64,000 bases of DNA from Budorcas taxicolor (GCF_023091745.1 NC_068920.1:123846622-123910621), one strand, 5' to 3'; numbered from the stretch's first letter, positions 11,892-23,474 are shown. Notes: a model not told the origin generated them from the letters alone. Translations and numbers: made by a program.

Positions 11892-12058
11892 AGGGGCTTT
11901 GGAATCAGTCAGACACAGGTCAGGCTGGCAGCCATCTCTGCCACTTCCCGTGTAACCCTGGGCTGGTTGACCCAGTCCCTCCAGGATTGCTTTTCCCGGC
12001 AGGATTGTTATGAAGGTCAGACTGTGTGCTATGTAAATGACTGATATTACTGTTAACA
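11892..12058 (+). mobile_element. MIR SINE
   Basis: Follows MIR order: 'ggctttggaatcagtcagac', 'ctgccacttcccgtgtaac', then 'gcaggattgttatgaaggtc' and 'gctatgtaaatgactgat'. Confidence 0.65.
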
Positions 12059-12126
12059 GCTCAGCTTCACAGCCTTCAGACCTCTCCGTGTAATTTTTAT
12101 TTGGAATTGCTGAAATACAGTATTTT

Positions 12127-12276
12127 CAACTTTGCTGGTGGCTCAGAAAGCAAAGAGTCTGCCTGCAATGTAGGAGACCCAGGTTCGTTCCCTGGGTTGG
12201 GAAGATCCCCTAGAGGAGGGCACAGCAACCCATTCCAGTATTCTTACCTGGAGAATTCTGTGAGCCGAGGAGCCTG
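12127..12276 (+). mobile_element. Bov-tA SINE, 3'-shortened
   Basis: Head 'ctggtggctcagaaagcaa', B-box-like 'ggttcgttccc', body 'gttgggaagatcccctaga' and 'ccattccagtattcttacct'. It stops near 'gagccgaggagcctgaat', before the normal tail. Confidence 0.85.
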
Positions 12277-13646
12277 AATACTTCCTACATGATGAAAACA
12301 ACCCCCAAACAATTCAGGTACCTTTTTTTCTTCACTCAAGGCAAAGGCTACCTTTGAAGGTTTCTTATAAATGAACAATTGTAATTTTCCCTCTTTCAAT
12401 ATTTTCTGTTCTAATGGTTTTCTTTTTTAAACTCTGTTCAGATATACTCAGCTGCAGTTATCTTGGAAATTACTGCAAAACAACCCAAGTTCTGTAGATC
12501 CCTGAGGCAAAAACTGAGGGATAATTACTGAGGGGGATTATCAGGGAACCGTGATATCATCACCTGATCGTTCCGTAGGGTTCCTTAACACAGACTCTGC
12601 AAACAAGTCAGCAGAGAGCCTGTGAAATTCATCTGGTTTGAGCTCTCTGTTTCTAAAGCTAAATAATGTCCTGATCATCTCTTTGCCCTGCATCCTCTTC
12701 CCCAAAATTTTATTTAAAGAAAGCAAACTCTAGTTCTTCCACAGATTCAGATAGATTTAATCAAACTTTATGTATTTTCTCACCTCCTCCCAGGTCTACT
12801 TTTAGAGCCGTATGTATTAGGCACAGGGAGTCAAATGCCAGGCAAAGTGTTTGATGTTGGCAGATCCCTAAGACTGGCAGCAATGCCTCTCCTGGGGTCC
12901 AACTTCTCAATAAGACAAACATCTGGAAGCTTTATTGATGTATCTTCAGCCAGGGCAAGTGGGTGGTAGAGGGGAAAGTAACCATCCTTTTTCTGTTTGA
13001 AAATATTTAGCTCGAGTGATGTGAAGATTTCAGTAGATCTGTGACAAGATCAAAGGCCATAAATTATTTAACAGTGGTTCTACTTTTGTGGAATTATTTA
13101 AAGTATCATAATTGCAGTTCAGCTTCCCAGCCTTCATTTTCGAGTCTGGAATTCTGTTGGGAGCTATCATAATCACTGAAGAGGATAATATTACAGGCTG
13201 GGTATAAAAATATCTTTTTAATGACTAGCAAATTAGTGAAATGTCTTGACCTGAGTGGAGACCAAATAGAAGCTGATGTTTTTATGAAGGGGGGAAAAGA
13301 CTAAATTGTAGCCACATTGTTATTCTTGTTGAATTCTCTGATCCTTAAAATGTCAGTTGATTAGATAAAATTTCTAACACGGTGCATCAGTATAAGTGAG
13401 GAAGGGTCGTGTGGCATACAGAGGTGCCTTGGAGCTTATAAAGTTTGGGTTTTAATTTTAGTATCACATTCTGAAATTCAGCCTAGCTGATTTATTACAT
13501 TGATTCCATCTGAACAGCTTTGAGGACTCTTCTCACTTGACCAGGACAGTAGGACCAGGGCTCATAAATAAACAAAAGCTTTCTAGGGCACTGGGCAGAT
13601 GTGTACCTTTACAATTTCTCCTCAGTAAATCAAATAATGACTTGCT
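12277..13646. other. Repeat-free stretch, unrecognised
   Basis: About 1.4 kb without a transposon I can recognise. The part at 13001-13240 is listed separately as a possible regulatory element. Confidence 0.5.
13001..13240. promoter_or_regulatory. Possible regulatory element (TCF/LEF- and homeobox-like sites)
   Basis: Repeat-free and A/T-rich. It contains 'agatcaaaggcc', which matches the TCF/LEF consensus (A/T A/T CAAAG), plus several ATTA/TAAT cores ('ataaattatttaa', 'ataattgcag', 'ttttaatgac'). Such motifs are common by chance in A/T-rich DNA. Support is motif clustering and lack of repeats only. Confidence 0.2.
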
Positions 13647-13658
13647 ACATGTATTTTC

Positions 13659-13809
13659 TGGCTTCCCTGGGTTGGAAAGATCCTTTGGAGGAGGGCTTGG
13701 CAATCCACTCCAGTATTCTTGCTTGGGAAATCCCATGCACAGAGGAGCCTGGTGGGCTACAGTCCATGGGGTCACATAGAGTTGAACACAACTGAGTGGT
13801 GCCTAACAC
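13659..13809 (+). mobile_element. Bov-tA SINE with deleted tRNA head
   Basis: The element runs from 'gcttccctgg' straight into 'gttggaaagatcc'. Most of the tRNA-like head is missing, including both Pol III boxes. The body and tail are otherwise normal ('caatccactccagtattctt', 'gaggagcctggtgggctaca'). It is flanked by a perfect 12-bp target-site duplication, 'acatgtattttc' (13647-13658 and 13810-13821). CCCTGG occurs at both ends of the missing segment in intact copies, so a microhomology-mediated deletion is likely. Confidence 0.9.
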
Positions 13810-13821
13810 ACATGTATTTTC

Positions 13822-15039
13822 CAGTTGTTATAACTTCTCTAACATTTTTAATGTAAGGAATTATAAATTGAACTGTGTGGATTTATTTTTCAAAATAACA
13901 GGTATTCCTTTCACAGCAAAGGCCAAATTTATAACCTTACAGGTTTAGAGTTTTGAACCAAAAATTCAAAATTCTTGTGGTGTCAAAACTATTTGCAAAA
14001 GTAGCTGAGATTCTAAAGAGATGACTCTTGATATCGATTAACTCTTTCTGAACCAGGGTCTTAGTAAATTAATTTTTAACTAATCAGCCACAGATGTACC
14101 ATAGTTCCCTTGGATTATACATACATTCAGAGTGAAGGGTCAAAAACACCTAATTAACTCATGCATTTGAAGTTATACTGACTCTGTACTGTTTTTTTTT
14201 AATTAGAAGTAATTAATACACACAAAATGTGTCTCATGTTCATTGGGCCAAGGACAACAAAGTAAGAATCTATTGCACAGTGTGTAAAATACTGTCCGTA
14301 TCATCTTTTACCCCACTGTGCATATGGTTTGTGCAAATTTATTCAAGGAAGATACTCTGTTCTGAAAGCTGACACATTTTGTTAAATTTGCCCCAAATGG
14401 TCTGACACTGTTGTACGAGCAGAAAGTGTTCATTTCAGAGGGCTTCACTTAGAGCTGCCTGGCCTGCGGGCGTCCTGGCTGAGGATGAAGAACTATCCTT
14501 GCCTACCTTCTTTGTTTCCCTGTCACTCTCTTTCTTGCTTAGCAGCAGCTCCTCCATTAGTAACAGAGGGCCCCAGGAGTCCCTGGGCAGGTGGGTCTTA
14601 CTGATCCCACAGGCAGAGTCAATCACATCATGCTCACACCCATGTGGGGTGATCACAGGCTCCCAGGAGAGGAGGGTCCTGGGAGTTCATCAGTTCACTC
14701 AGTCCATTTAACCTAGCTCAAAAAGATTATCCAGAAGCTCTGAGAAAGCCTTGGGTGACTCATTCTCCAGGGTTGGCTTGTTTTTTCTCCCCCTTCTATT
14801 CTACAACAGTAGCTCTGTACTAAAACATCTTAACCCACATTATCTCAATTAATCCCTCTGTTTACATATATCAGTTGGTTAATGGAGCCCAGACTTAGAA
14901 GGAGGCCTTTGATTGTAAGTTTAACTTCCCATTCTGCTCTGCTGCCTCTTAATAAGTTCTAAATCTGTAGCAACTAGTATCTGGAGGGTGCCTCCCAGTT
15001 CAGGGACACTTTCTCACAGAGAACCTGATGGATGTGACT
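13822..15039. other. Unrecognised DNA
   Basis: A/T-rich to about 14400, then more mixed. A T-run lies near 14192-14199. Overlapping short open frames at 14435-14711 on both strands have no recognisable product. Confidence 0.5.
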
Positions 15040-15170
15040 AACCCTGACCAGAGCCCCAGGAGGCAGGGCTATTGAATGCATTTCACAAATTCGGCTTTTG
15101 AGGCTTGAGAGGTTATGATCACCCAGCCATGAGGTGAAGTGAGGATGTGAACTCAGCTTATTCTTATGAC
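15040..15170 (-). mobile_element. MIR SINE fragment
   Basis: Antisense MIR: 'gccccaggaggcagggctat', 'tgcatttcacaaattcggc', 'cttgagaggttatgatcacc' and 'gaggatgtgaactcagct'. Confidence 0.5.
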
Positions 15171-15407
15171 TGTGGCAAAACCCATTTTCTTTCCATGTTT
15201 GTATAGATTTCTCGATGCCTAACCCAAAGCTTATCCACCATCATTGTTTATTCTTGTCCTTTCTTCTCCAGGTTCAAAACATCTTCAGGAGAGAGAAGGT
15301 TTGGGGGCTAAGCGTACACCATTTGTTCATTTACTACTTTCATTTGCTATATATTTAACTATGTATATCGATTTGTATATGTCAATTAAATACATTGCAT
15401 ATGTAAA

Positions 15408-15490
15408 ATGAGTTAATACATTTATTTAGTCTATACTTGGAATCGTGCCTGTTGCATAATACACACAATAGATGTTAGTTATTTTCGTTC
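15408..15490 (+). mobile_element. MIR 3' fragment
   Basis: 'aaaatgagttaatacatt' followed by 'tcgtgcctgttgcataata' and 'agatgttagttattttcg', matching the 3' half of MIR. Confidence 0.55.
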
Positions 15491-15594
15491 ATTTATACCT
15501 TCATCATATATTGAGTTCTTGTTCTGGGTCCATCACTGAGAAGTCTCTGCTAGGGAAAGTAAAGCAAATATTATTTGTCACCTTCTACTACTCT

Positions 15595-15752
15595 AAGATT
15601 TAACCTGTTTCTCTCATCTGCTTGATCATTATCTTTATGGGGTCAGGGACATACCTGTATCATTCACCTTCGTATCTCCAGTGCCTCACACAAGCCCTGA
15701 TCCATTTTAAGTACAGAAAAAAATACTCATTTGAACAAATAAATGAATACTT
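15595..15752 (+). mobile_element. L2 LINE 3' end
   Basis: Shows the L2 3' order: 'ggggtcagggacatacctgt', 'cttcgtatctccagtgcc', then a tail 'gaacaaataaatgaat'. Confidence 0.55.
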
Positions 15753-16673
15753 GGACACTGGAGAGGTGACAACTTGCTTTTTCAGTCATCTCAACCGAGA
15801 AATCAAATCATTCCATACAGATTGGGTTCTCATGATTATTTTTCTTTGTTTTCCTGGCTGTCTGAATGGTACCTGTTCACACTGTATTTGTGGACCTCCC
15901 TTTCCTTCGGTGCCGTGGACACGTATTCTTCCTAGGCAGTGCCCAGGGAGTTGGTCTCCAGGCCCAGGTCCCTAGAGATCCTGACAGTCATAGGAAACCC
16001 TGGTGGGCCCATGTATAATTGAGGCTTAAAGGAGTTTACTCAGGGTTGGGAGGCCTGGCGGGAGTCGTCTGTTTGCAGGTTTCAGCCACTTCCTGAATGG
16101 AAGGCCCTCCCAGAGGCTCCCAGTACTGAAATGTGAACTCTACTCCAGAACTCTCGCCACAGCTCACTTTGCAGTTCCAAGCCAACTCCCACCACCTCTG
16201 GGACTTCTCAGTGTGTTCTGTCCGGAGCGGTCACTGTGCTCCGGCCGTCTTGTGGCGGGGGAAGTAGGGTAGGATGTGAAACTCAGGGGTATCTCTAAAA
16301 GCTTTGGCATATTTAGCAACTATTATCTCCAAAGAAACTCAGCACCCAATAGTGAAGGGACAAAGGCCACAGCTACCTAAGGGTTGGAAAGCCTGGGGTC
16401 CACCTCTAGTGTGTGCCCTCCTCCTGTGGGCCGCAGTCCTCGCCGGCGGGGCTCCCACTCACTTTATCATGAACTGCTGCAGAAATGCACAGCATAGAGA
16501 TGGCAAAGGCAGAAATGCACCCAGGGGTTCCTCGGAGGGTAGCCTGCAGCTGTGAGCATGGTTTAAGCCAGTTGTCAGGACACATGGCGCAGAGAGGAAA
16601 GTGGCCACATTGACCCAGTCCTGAGAAGAGGTCAAGGAACACACTCTAGCCTCATTGTCATAGGACCTGCAAC
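15753..16673. other. Slightly GC-richer unrecognised DNA
   Basis: Contains scattered CpG near 16220-16260 and 16430-16445 but far too few for a CpG island. Short open frames at 16304-16692 on both strands have no recognisable domain. Confidence 0.5.
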
Positions 16674-16915
16674 TTTTGAGCACCGACTGCATGCCATGCC
16701 TTTTACATATTAAGATACCATTTCAGTTAAATCTTTTTGCCTGTTCTGTGGAAGTTGAAATTGAGAAGCTTTCCCTCCTATGCACTTTTTTTTTTTTAGA
16801 TAAGTCAATTAAACCTTGGTAAGGTTAAATATTTCCCCTGAATGAAATAAAGAAGACACAGGAGCTGAACCCAGTTTTGGTGCCAAAGCCTATGTTCTGA
16901 ACCACTTTGGCCTTC
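16674..16915 (-). mobile_element. MIR SINE, near full length
   Basis: Antisense MIR: 'ttgagcaccgactgcatgcc', 'cttttacatattaagatacc', later 'aaaccttggtaaggttaaat', 'ggagctgaacccagttttgg' and 'gccaaagcc'. A 12-T run sits inside. Confidence 0.65.
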
Positions 16916-17729
16916 CACCTGATTTAACATGCAGCTCCACACTGGAGCACCACTATGCAGAACAGGTGTCTTTGTAACTTTCTTATTCTCCCATGTCTTT
17001 CTTCTGAAAAAAACTGATATTGGACCACGTGGCCAGAGTTGTACAAACTTTGATACATGGTAGAAAGGAGTTGTCCTGTCTTATGTTCTCTCTGGGTCTG
17101 CTTCCAAACAGTGCCCTGTGGAAACTCTCATTATGCAGATAGGAAACAAAGTCGATCTATTCCTCCCATCCAGTACCCCCAACTTCCCAAAGATTAACAT
17201 ATAAGCGTGAGAGCAGAAACATAGCACATCTGTTTCTTTGGATTACAAGTACAAAATGAACTTGAAATTCCAAGTGGAAACTGAGTGAATTCCAACACCA
17301 GGTTTAACATAAATGATGTCCGCATTGGGTTGTGCTATTCTTGCCAGTCAGAAACTGGATTTCAGCTGTCTTCTCATGGGCTAGCCATTTTGCCATCATA
17401 GTGACAGCATTACTGTCTATGTCTCAAAACTCTGGAAAAAATTAGAAAGCACTCAATTTTGGTTTCTTTGAGAAAGAAAACTGATTAGATTTGATCTGAC
17501 TAGAAAATGGTCATTCAGCCAGGAAATAATGTCAGATTGAAGCCACGATCTCTTTTGCAGTTGGTTTAGCTTTCAGCTAGTGTAAATGTAAGGAACAGTT
17601 TGTTCAGGAAGTTTTGTTTCTATCAGGAAAATACAAGAGCACAAGAATTCTGAAAATGTCTAGAGATGACCTAAGACTCCTTTCTCAAGGGTCAGATGGC
17701 AAAGTTAGGAATTAGGGAGAGTGGGGTCT
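16916..17729. other. Unrecognised DNA
   Basis: Single-copy-looking sequence with no recognised repeat and no recognisable coding potential. Confidence 0.5.
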
Positions 17730-17849
17730 TTAGAGTCAGCCATGGCTCCAGATCTTAGTTTTGTTACTTGCTACCTGTAGAATGTTAGGTAAGTTAGTTT
17801 CAGTTTCTTAATCTGCAAAATGGGAGGTGATAACTACTCTATAGGGTTA
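17730..17849 (+). mobile_element. MIR fragment next to BovB
   Basis: 'gttacttgctacctgtagaa', 'agtttcagtttcttaatctg', 'caaaatgggaggtgataac' and 'tatagggttatt' are the 5' and core parts of MIR. The MIR stops exactly where the BovB at 17850 begins, so that insertion cut or replaced its 3' part. Confidence 0.65.
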
Positions 17850-18711
17850 TTCAGTTCAGTTCAGTTCAGTCACTCAGTCGTGTCCGACTCTTTGCGACCC
17901 CATGAATCACAGCACGCCAGGCCTCCCTGTCCATCACCAACTCCCAAAGTTCACTCAGACTCATGTCTATCAAGTCAGTGATGCCATCCAGCCATCTCAT
18001 CCTCTGTCGTCCCCTTCTCCTTCTGCCCCCAATCCCTCCCAGCATCACAGTCTTTTCCAATGAGTCAACTCTTCACATGAGGTGGCCAAAGTACTGGAGT
18101 TTCAGCTTTAGCATCATTCCTTCCAAAGAAATCCCAGGGCTGATCTCCTTCAGAATGGACTGGTTGGATCTTCTTGGAGTCCAAGGGACCCTCAAGAGTC
18201 TTCTCCAACACCACAGTTGGTCTTCTCCAACACCACAGTCCTTCTTCACAGTCCAACTCTCACATCCATACATGACGACTGGAAAAACCATAGCCTTGAC
18301 TAGATGGACCTTAGTCGGAAAAGTAATGTCTCTGCTTTTGAATATGCTATCTAGGTTGGTCATAACTTTTCTTCCAAGGAGTAAGCGTCTTTTAATTTCA
18401 TGGCTGCAATCACCATCTGCAGTGATTTTGGAGCCCCCCAAAATAAAGTCTGACACTGTTTCCACTGTTTCCCCATCTATTTCCCATGAAGTGATGGGAC
18501 CAGATGCCATGATCTTCATTTTCTGATGCTGAGCTTTAAGCCAACTTTTTCACTCTCCACTTTCACTTTCATCAAGAGGCTTTTTAGTTCCTCTTCACTT
18601 TCTGCCATAAGGGTGGTATCATCTGCATATCTGAGGTTATTGATATTTCTCCCAGCAATCTTGTTTCCAGCTTGTGCTTCTTCCAGCCCAGCATTTCTCA
18701 TGATGTACTCT
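17850..18711 (-). mobile_element. BovB LINE, 5'-truncated
   Basis: The left end carries repeated TTCAG (BovB 3' terminus), and the element extends to the RT region. The minus-strand frame includes the catalytic YADD box (about 18618-18629, in 'LRYADDTTLMAES') and the C-terminal 'CESWTVKKD' block. Near 18199-18239 a 19-bp word ('tcttctccaacaccacag' plus t) is directly repeated and about 30 bp of normal BovB sequence is missing. A 187-codon antisense open frame runs at 17963-18526. Confidence 0.95.
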
Positions 18712-18824
18712 TAAATGACATAACAATGTGAAACTCCTGAACTAAAGTATACAGTCAAAGAATGTTAGTTCTTTCTTCCCATTCCTTTTCTGTCTCTCTC
18801 TGTTAGAGGATAGCCCTTCCAGAA

Positions 18825-19160
18825 TGTATTAGTTTGCTAGGGTGATTGTAAAGTGTTCTGGAGGCTAGAAGTCTGAAATTGAGTTGCTGATAGGGTTGGT
18901 TTCTTCTAGGCTATGAGGAAGGTTCATGCATCTCCCCTAATTTTCTGCCAATCCTTGGCATTCCTTGACTTGAGGAAGCATCATCCCAATTCTGCCTTCA
19001 GCTTCAGATGGCATTCTCCCTCTGTATCTATCTCCAAATTGTCCCTTTTAATTAGGGCCCACCCAGATGACCTCATTTTAACTAGATAACCTCTGTAAAG
19101 ACTCTATCCCTAAATAAGGTAACATTCTGAGGTACTGGGAGTTAGAACTCAGCCTGTTGG
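18825..19160 (-). mobile_element. MaLR-type LTR (MLT1-like)
   Basis: Antisense LTR: 'tgtattagtttgctagggtg', 'tgttctggaggctagaagtc', 'gggttggtttcttctaggc', 'gggcccacccagatgacctc' and 'acattctgaggtactgggag'. It is the antisense version of the unit seen at 35735-36128. Confidence 0.75.
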
Positions 19161-19429
19161 GGAAAATACTGCAAGAACACCAGGAAGTAAGTTTCTAGTA
19201 AGCTTAAAGGGACAAGTCTCATTCCTACAGTATTAAGGCTGACTTTACACACACTTTGAGATGGGGCAGCCAGAATGAATTTCGCTTGTACAGCTTTAAA
19301 AAAAATGATGCTTGATCAGGAAGTTTTAACTCCAGATAGCAAAGAAGTTAAAAAAAATTGGTTTTGATGTAAATTTGTGATTGACATCATATAGCCTCTT
19401 CTGATTCAGCCATAAAATCATGGCATTTT

Positions 19430-19768
19430 AAAAATATTAACTTGAAAAATGTTTAAATTTATTATTTATTTATTTATGGCTGTGCTGGATCTTTGTTACT
19501 GTGTGGACTTTCCTCTCATTGTGGCAGCAAGGACTACTCTCTGGTTGCGATGTGTGGACTTCTCATTGCAGTGCCCTCTCTTGTCGTGGAGCATGGGCTG
19601 TACTGCACGCGGACTTCTGCAGCTGTGGCTCCTGGGCTTCAGAGCACAGGCTTAGTAGCGGGGGCACATGGACTTAGTTGCTTGTGGGAGCTTCCCAAAT
19701 GAGGGATTGAAGCCATGTCCCCTGCATTGGCAGGCAGATTCTTTACCAATGAGCCACCAGAGAAGCGC
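19430..19768 (-). mobile_element. CHR-type cetartiodactyl SINE, full length
   Basis: A T-rich left end, then 'atttatggctgtgctggatc', 'tgtggacttctcattgcag', 'ttagttgcttgtgggagctt', and the tRNA head 'cattggcaggcagattcttt' with 'accaatgagccaccagaga'. It is flanked by an 11-bp duplication 'catggcatttt' (19419-19429 and 19769-19779). This is tRNA-derived, older than Bov-tA and shared across whales, hippos and ruminants. Confidence 0.85.
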
Positions 19769-20074
19769 CATGGCATTTTTCTAATTGATATTTCTAGATT
19801 TCTCACCATGCAACAGGAAACATTTTTGTTATCATTTTTGATTACCAAAATAAGTTGTAAGGAAACTTTTATGAGTAAGGAAACTGAGACACAAACAGGT
19901 TAATATGGGTTGTAGGTCCTCTGACTTCAGATGATATTTCTCATACTACAGTTACCCACACTGAGAGGCTTTCCTTGGGCAAGAGTCCAGAGGAAACATG
20001 GTCATATACCGCAGCACTGGAGTCTAGCAGCACCTCTTTCGACAGAAAGTATGACGCGTTATGCATGTGGCAGT

Positions 20075-20291
20075 CTGTGTTCAGTCGCTCAGCCATGTCC
20101 ATTTCTTTGAGACCCTTTGGACTGTAGCCCTCCAGGCTACTCTGTCCATGGGGTTTTTCAGGCAAGAATACTGAAGTGGGTTGCAATTTCCTCCTTCAGG
20201 CATTCTTTCCCATTCAGATATCAATCCTGAATTTTCTGGGTCTCCGGCATTGCAGGCAGATTATTTACCACTGAGCCATCGAGGAAGCCCC
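20075..20291 (-). mobile_element. Bov-tA SINE, diverged
   Basis: 'tgttcagtcgctcagccatg', 'caagaatactgaagtgggtt', 'cattgcaggcagattattta' and 'ccactgagccatcgaggaag' in antisense order. The middle is more diverged than in other copies. Confidence 0.85.
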
Positions 20292-21165
20292 TCTGTGGCA
20301 ATATAGACTGCCAATTGCAACCAAGCCAATCTTATTCATGGTTTGTCTCCACAGTAGCTCAATTGGCAGAGACACAGGAGTGTTGGTTACTCTGATTACA
20401 GTGACTTTCAAGACCGTGACTGATCCGCTTAGACCAAAACTCCAGCCAACAATAGTTCTGGAAACTTGTACTGGCGTGGCAAATGTAGAAGTAGTCACAG
20501 TCCAAAGCTGCATCCATCGCACATACGTTTTGTTTATTATTGGAACCTGCATGGACTGGCGGTTTTGACTTTCCATAGCTACTATTTTACCTAAGGCAAG
20601 AGTTCTAGGCTACTGTGGAGGGAAGCCATTCCTTGAGGGCCTTCAAATCATGGCTTACTCTCTGAATAAGAGTATCAGTGGCAGGCTTGGTAGGAACCCT
20701 TTAGATTTCTAACTGATGTGGTGGAAAAAGAGACCTCTCATGTTCTAATTGGTGGGCAGTGTTGCTAGGGAGCACTCTTCTGTAGTTACATTCTAGAGCT
20801 TTCTGGATTTCACCATTGTTTTTAGGCTTAAACAGGAAAATTTGTTGACAAGGCTTTGTCCTTGAAGGAGAATGCTAAAGTAATTGTCAAATAAACTTTG
20901 AGAAACTGTATCATTTAGGATTGCCATGTTCAATCTATTTCACCTTGCCAGTATCCTTTGGTGAAAAGAGAAGAGGTATCAGACATAAATAGACCCAAAG
21001 TCATGTTTCCCTTTCTTAGATTTTAAGTTTCAATGGGAACAAATGGCCTTAAAATTGGCTACAGCCACAAAACTTTTTGTTGTTTACTTCCCAAACATGG
21101 CAGTTTGGCGTCTTGTGACATAGTTATGGCTCTGGAGCAAATCCTCAGAGATTTGACAAAGGTAC
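20292..21165. other. Unrecognised block with overlapping open frames on both strands
   Basis: 20292-20580 does not match any repeat I know. It is open on both strands: a 76-codon plus frame (20338-20568) overlaps a 103-codon minus frame (20265-20576, which starts in this block and ends inside the SINE). Neither product has a motif I recognise. CpG is kept at several points ('gaccgtgactgatccgctt', 'actggcgtggc'). The rest to 21165 is ordinary A/T-rich DNA. Confidence 0.4.
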
Positions 21166-22851
21166 CAAATTAGAGATCCAAGGGAACATTTCATGCAAAC
21201 ATGGGCTCAATAAAGGACAGAAATGGTATGGACCTAACAGAAGCAGAAGATATTAAGAAGAGGTGGCAAGAATACACAGAAGAACTATACAAAATAGATC
21301 TTAATGACCAAGGTAATCACGATGGTGTGATCACTCACCTACAGCCAGACATCCTGGAATGTGAAGTCAAGTGGGCCTTAGAAAGCATCACTACGAACAA
21401 AGCTAGTGGAGGTGATGGAATTCCAGTTGAGCTATTTCATCATCAAAAGATGATGCTGTGAAAGTGCTGTACTCAATATGCCAGCAAATTTGGAAAACTC
21501 AGCAGTGGCCACAGGACTGGAAAAGGTCAGTTTTCATTCCAATCCCAAAGAAAGGAAATGCCAAAGAATGCTCAAACTACCACACAATTGCACTCATGTC
21601 ACACGCTAGTAAAGTAATGCTCAAAATTCGTGAACCGTGAACTTCCTGATGTTCAAGCTGGTTTTAGAAAAGGCAGAGGAACCAGAGATCAAATTGCTAA
21701 CATCTGTTGGATCATGGAAAAAGGAAGAGAGTTCCAGAAAAACATCTATTTCTGCTTTATTGACTATGCCAAAGCCTTTGACTGTGTGGATCACAATCAA
21801 CTGTTGGAAATTCTGAATGAGATGGGAATACCAGACCACCTGACCTGCCTCTTGAGAAACTTATATGCAGGTCAGGAAGCAACAGTTAGAACTGGACATA
21901 GAACAACAGACTGGTTCCAAATAGGAAAAGGAGTATGTCAAGTCTGTATATTGTCACCCTTCTTATTTTACTTATATGCAGATTACATCATGAGAAATGC
22001 TGGGCTGGAAGAAACACAAGCTGGAATCAAGATTGCTGGGAAAAATATCAATAACCTCAGATATGCAAATGATACCACCCTTATGGCAGAATGTGAAGAG
22101 GAACTAAAAAGCCTCTTGATGAAAGTGAAAGAGGAAAGTGAAAATGTTGGCTTAAAGCTCAACATTCAGAAAACGAAGATAATGGCATCTGGTCCCATCA
22201 CTTCATGGGAAAAAAATGGGGAAACAGTGGAAACAGTGTCAGACTTTATTTTTTGGGCTCCAAAATCACTGCAGATGGTGATTGCAGCCATGAAATTAAA
22301 AGACACTTACTCCTTGGAAGAAAAGTTATGACCAACCTAGATAGCATATTCAAAAGCAGAGACATTACTTTGCCAACAAAGGTCCGTCTAGTCAAGGCTA
22401 TGGCTTTTCCAGTGGTCGTGTATGGATGTGAGAGTTGGACTGTGAAGAAAGCTGAGTGCCAAAGAATTGATGCTTTTGAACTGTGGTGTTGGAGAAGACT
22501 CTTGAGAGTCCCTTGGACTAAAAGGAGATCTAACCAGTCCCTTCTGAAGGAGATCAGTCTTGTGTGTTCTTTGGAAGGACTGATGCTAAAGCTGAAACTC
22601 CAATATTTTCACCACCTCATGCAAAGAGTTGACTCATTGGAAAAGTCTCTGATGCTTGGAGGGATTGGGGGCAGGAGAAGGGGACGACAGAGGATGAGAT
22701 GGCTGGATGGCATCACCAACTCGATGGGCATGAGTTTGGGTGAACTCCGGGAGTTGGTGATGGACAGGGAGGCCTGGCGTGCTGCAATTCATGGAGTTAC
22801 AAAGAGTCGGACATGACTGAGCGACTGGACTGAACTGAACTGAACTGAACC
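21166..22851 (+). mobile_element. BovB LINE, RT to 3' end, decayed ORF2
   Basis: A 1.7-kb 5'-truncated BovB ending in repeated ACTGA units. ORF2 continues through the RT domain to the C-terminus but is broken into pieces in alternating frames (21201-21461, 21458-21640, 21630-22331, 22205-22816). About 24 nt is missing near 21632, and there is a small lesion near 21440. RT motif A is intact ('FIDYAKAFDCVDH', about 21756). The catalytic YADD has become YAND (22062-22073), and the motif-B region reads 'GVCQVCILSP' instead of the usual GVRQGCILSP. The copy cannot make an active enzyme. Confidence 0.96.
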
Positions 22852-23474
22852 AGGTGTAGAGGGCATCATGGAAAGTGTCGTAGGTACCGCACAGACTCTT
22901 GCCCTTTCTCCTTCCCTTAACTCAGCCTCAGACTTAGCTGACATTCCTGGCCACACAGGGTCTATGTGGCAGCTGCAAAGTCGAGATGCCCAGCTGTATC
23001 CTGTACGTCTGACAGACGTGTGAGTCTGGACAGGGAATTTGGCATCTAGTTGTTGCTCCTCATCTTCTTTGAGTTTGTCGTGAGTCAGTATGTTAGGTCT
23101 TTCCAATCTGTTTCTTTCACATCCAGAAAGATACAATAGAGAAAAGTAAAATGAACTGTTGCTCAAACCATGAACATTGTCTATTGAAATCATGGTCACT
23201 GGTGAAAAGCAGTAACTTTCCCCAAATTATCTAGTGTGTGAATGAGAAAAACAGCAATTAAATGATTGGGAGAACTGAAATGTAACCAGTAAACATGATG
23301 TGAACCATAAAGGAAAATATGGGTAGTGAATATGAATGTTTTGGGTAGCTTAGTGATTTTAAAACTTTCTTTGTGAACTAAGTTAAAAGCTTGAACTTCA
23401 GTCCATGTAAAGGAGAGCTACGGCCTTAGAAATCAGAGTCATCAAAAGGATGAAAATGTTTTCAATATTGAGGG
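22852..23474. other. Unrecognised DNA between two BovB copies
   Basis: No repeat or gene recognised. A/T-rich toward 23474. Confidence 0.5.

Noticed and set aside
16200..16460. Possible CpG island
   Set aside because: Only a handful of CpGs over 260 bp; far below island density.
20352..20370. tRNA-like A-box ('tagctcaattggcagag') considered as a tRNA gene
   Set aside because: No B-box at the right distance and no cloverleaf pairing I could see.
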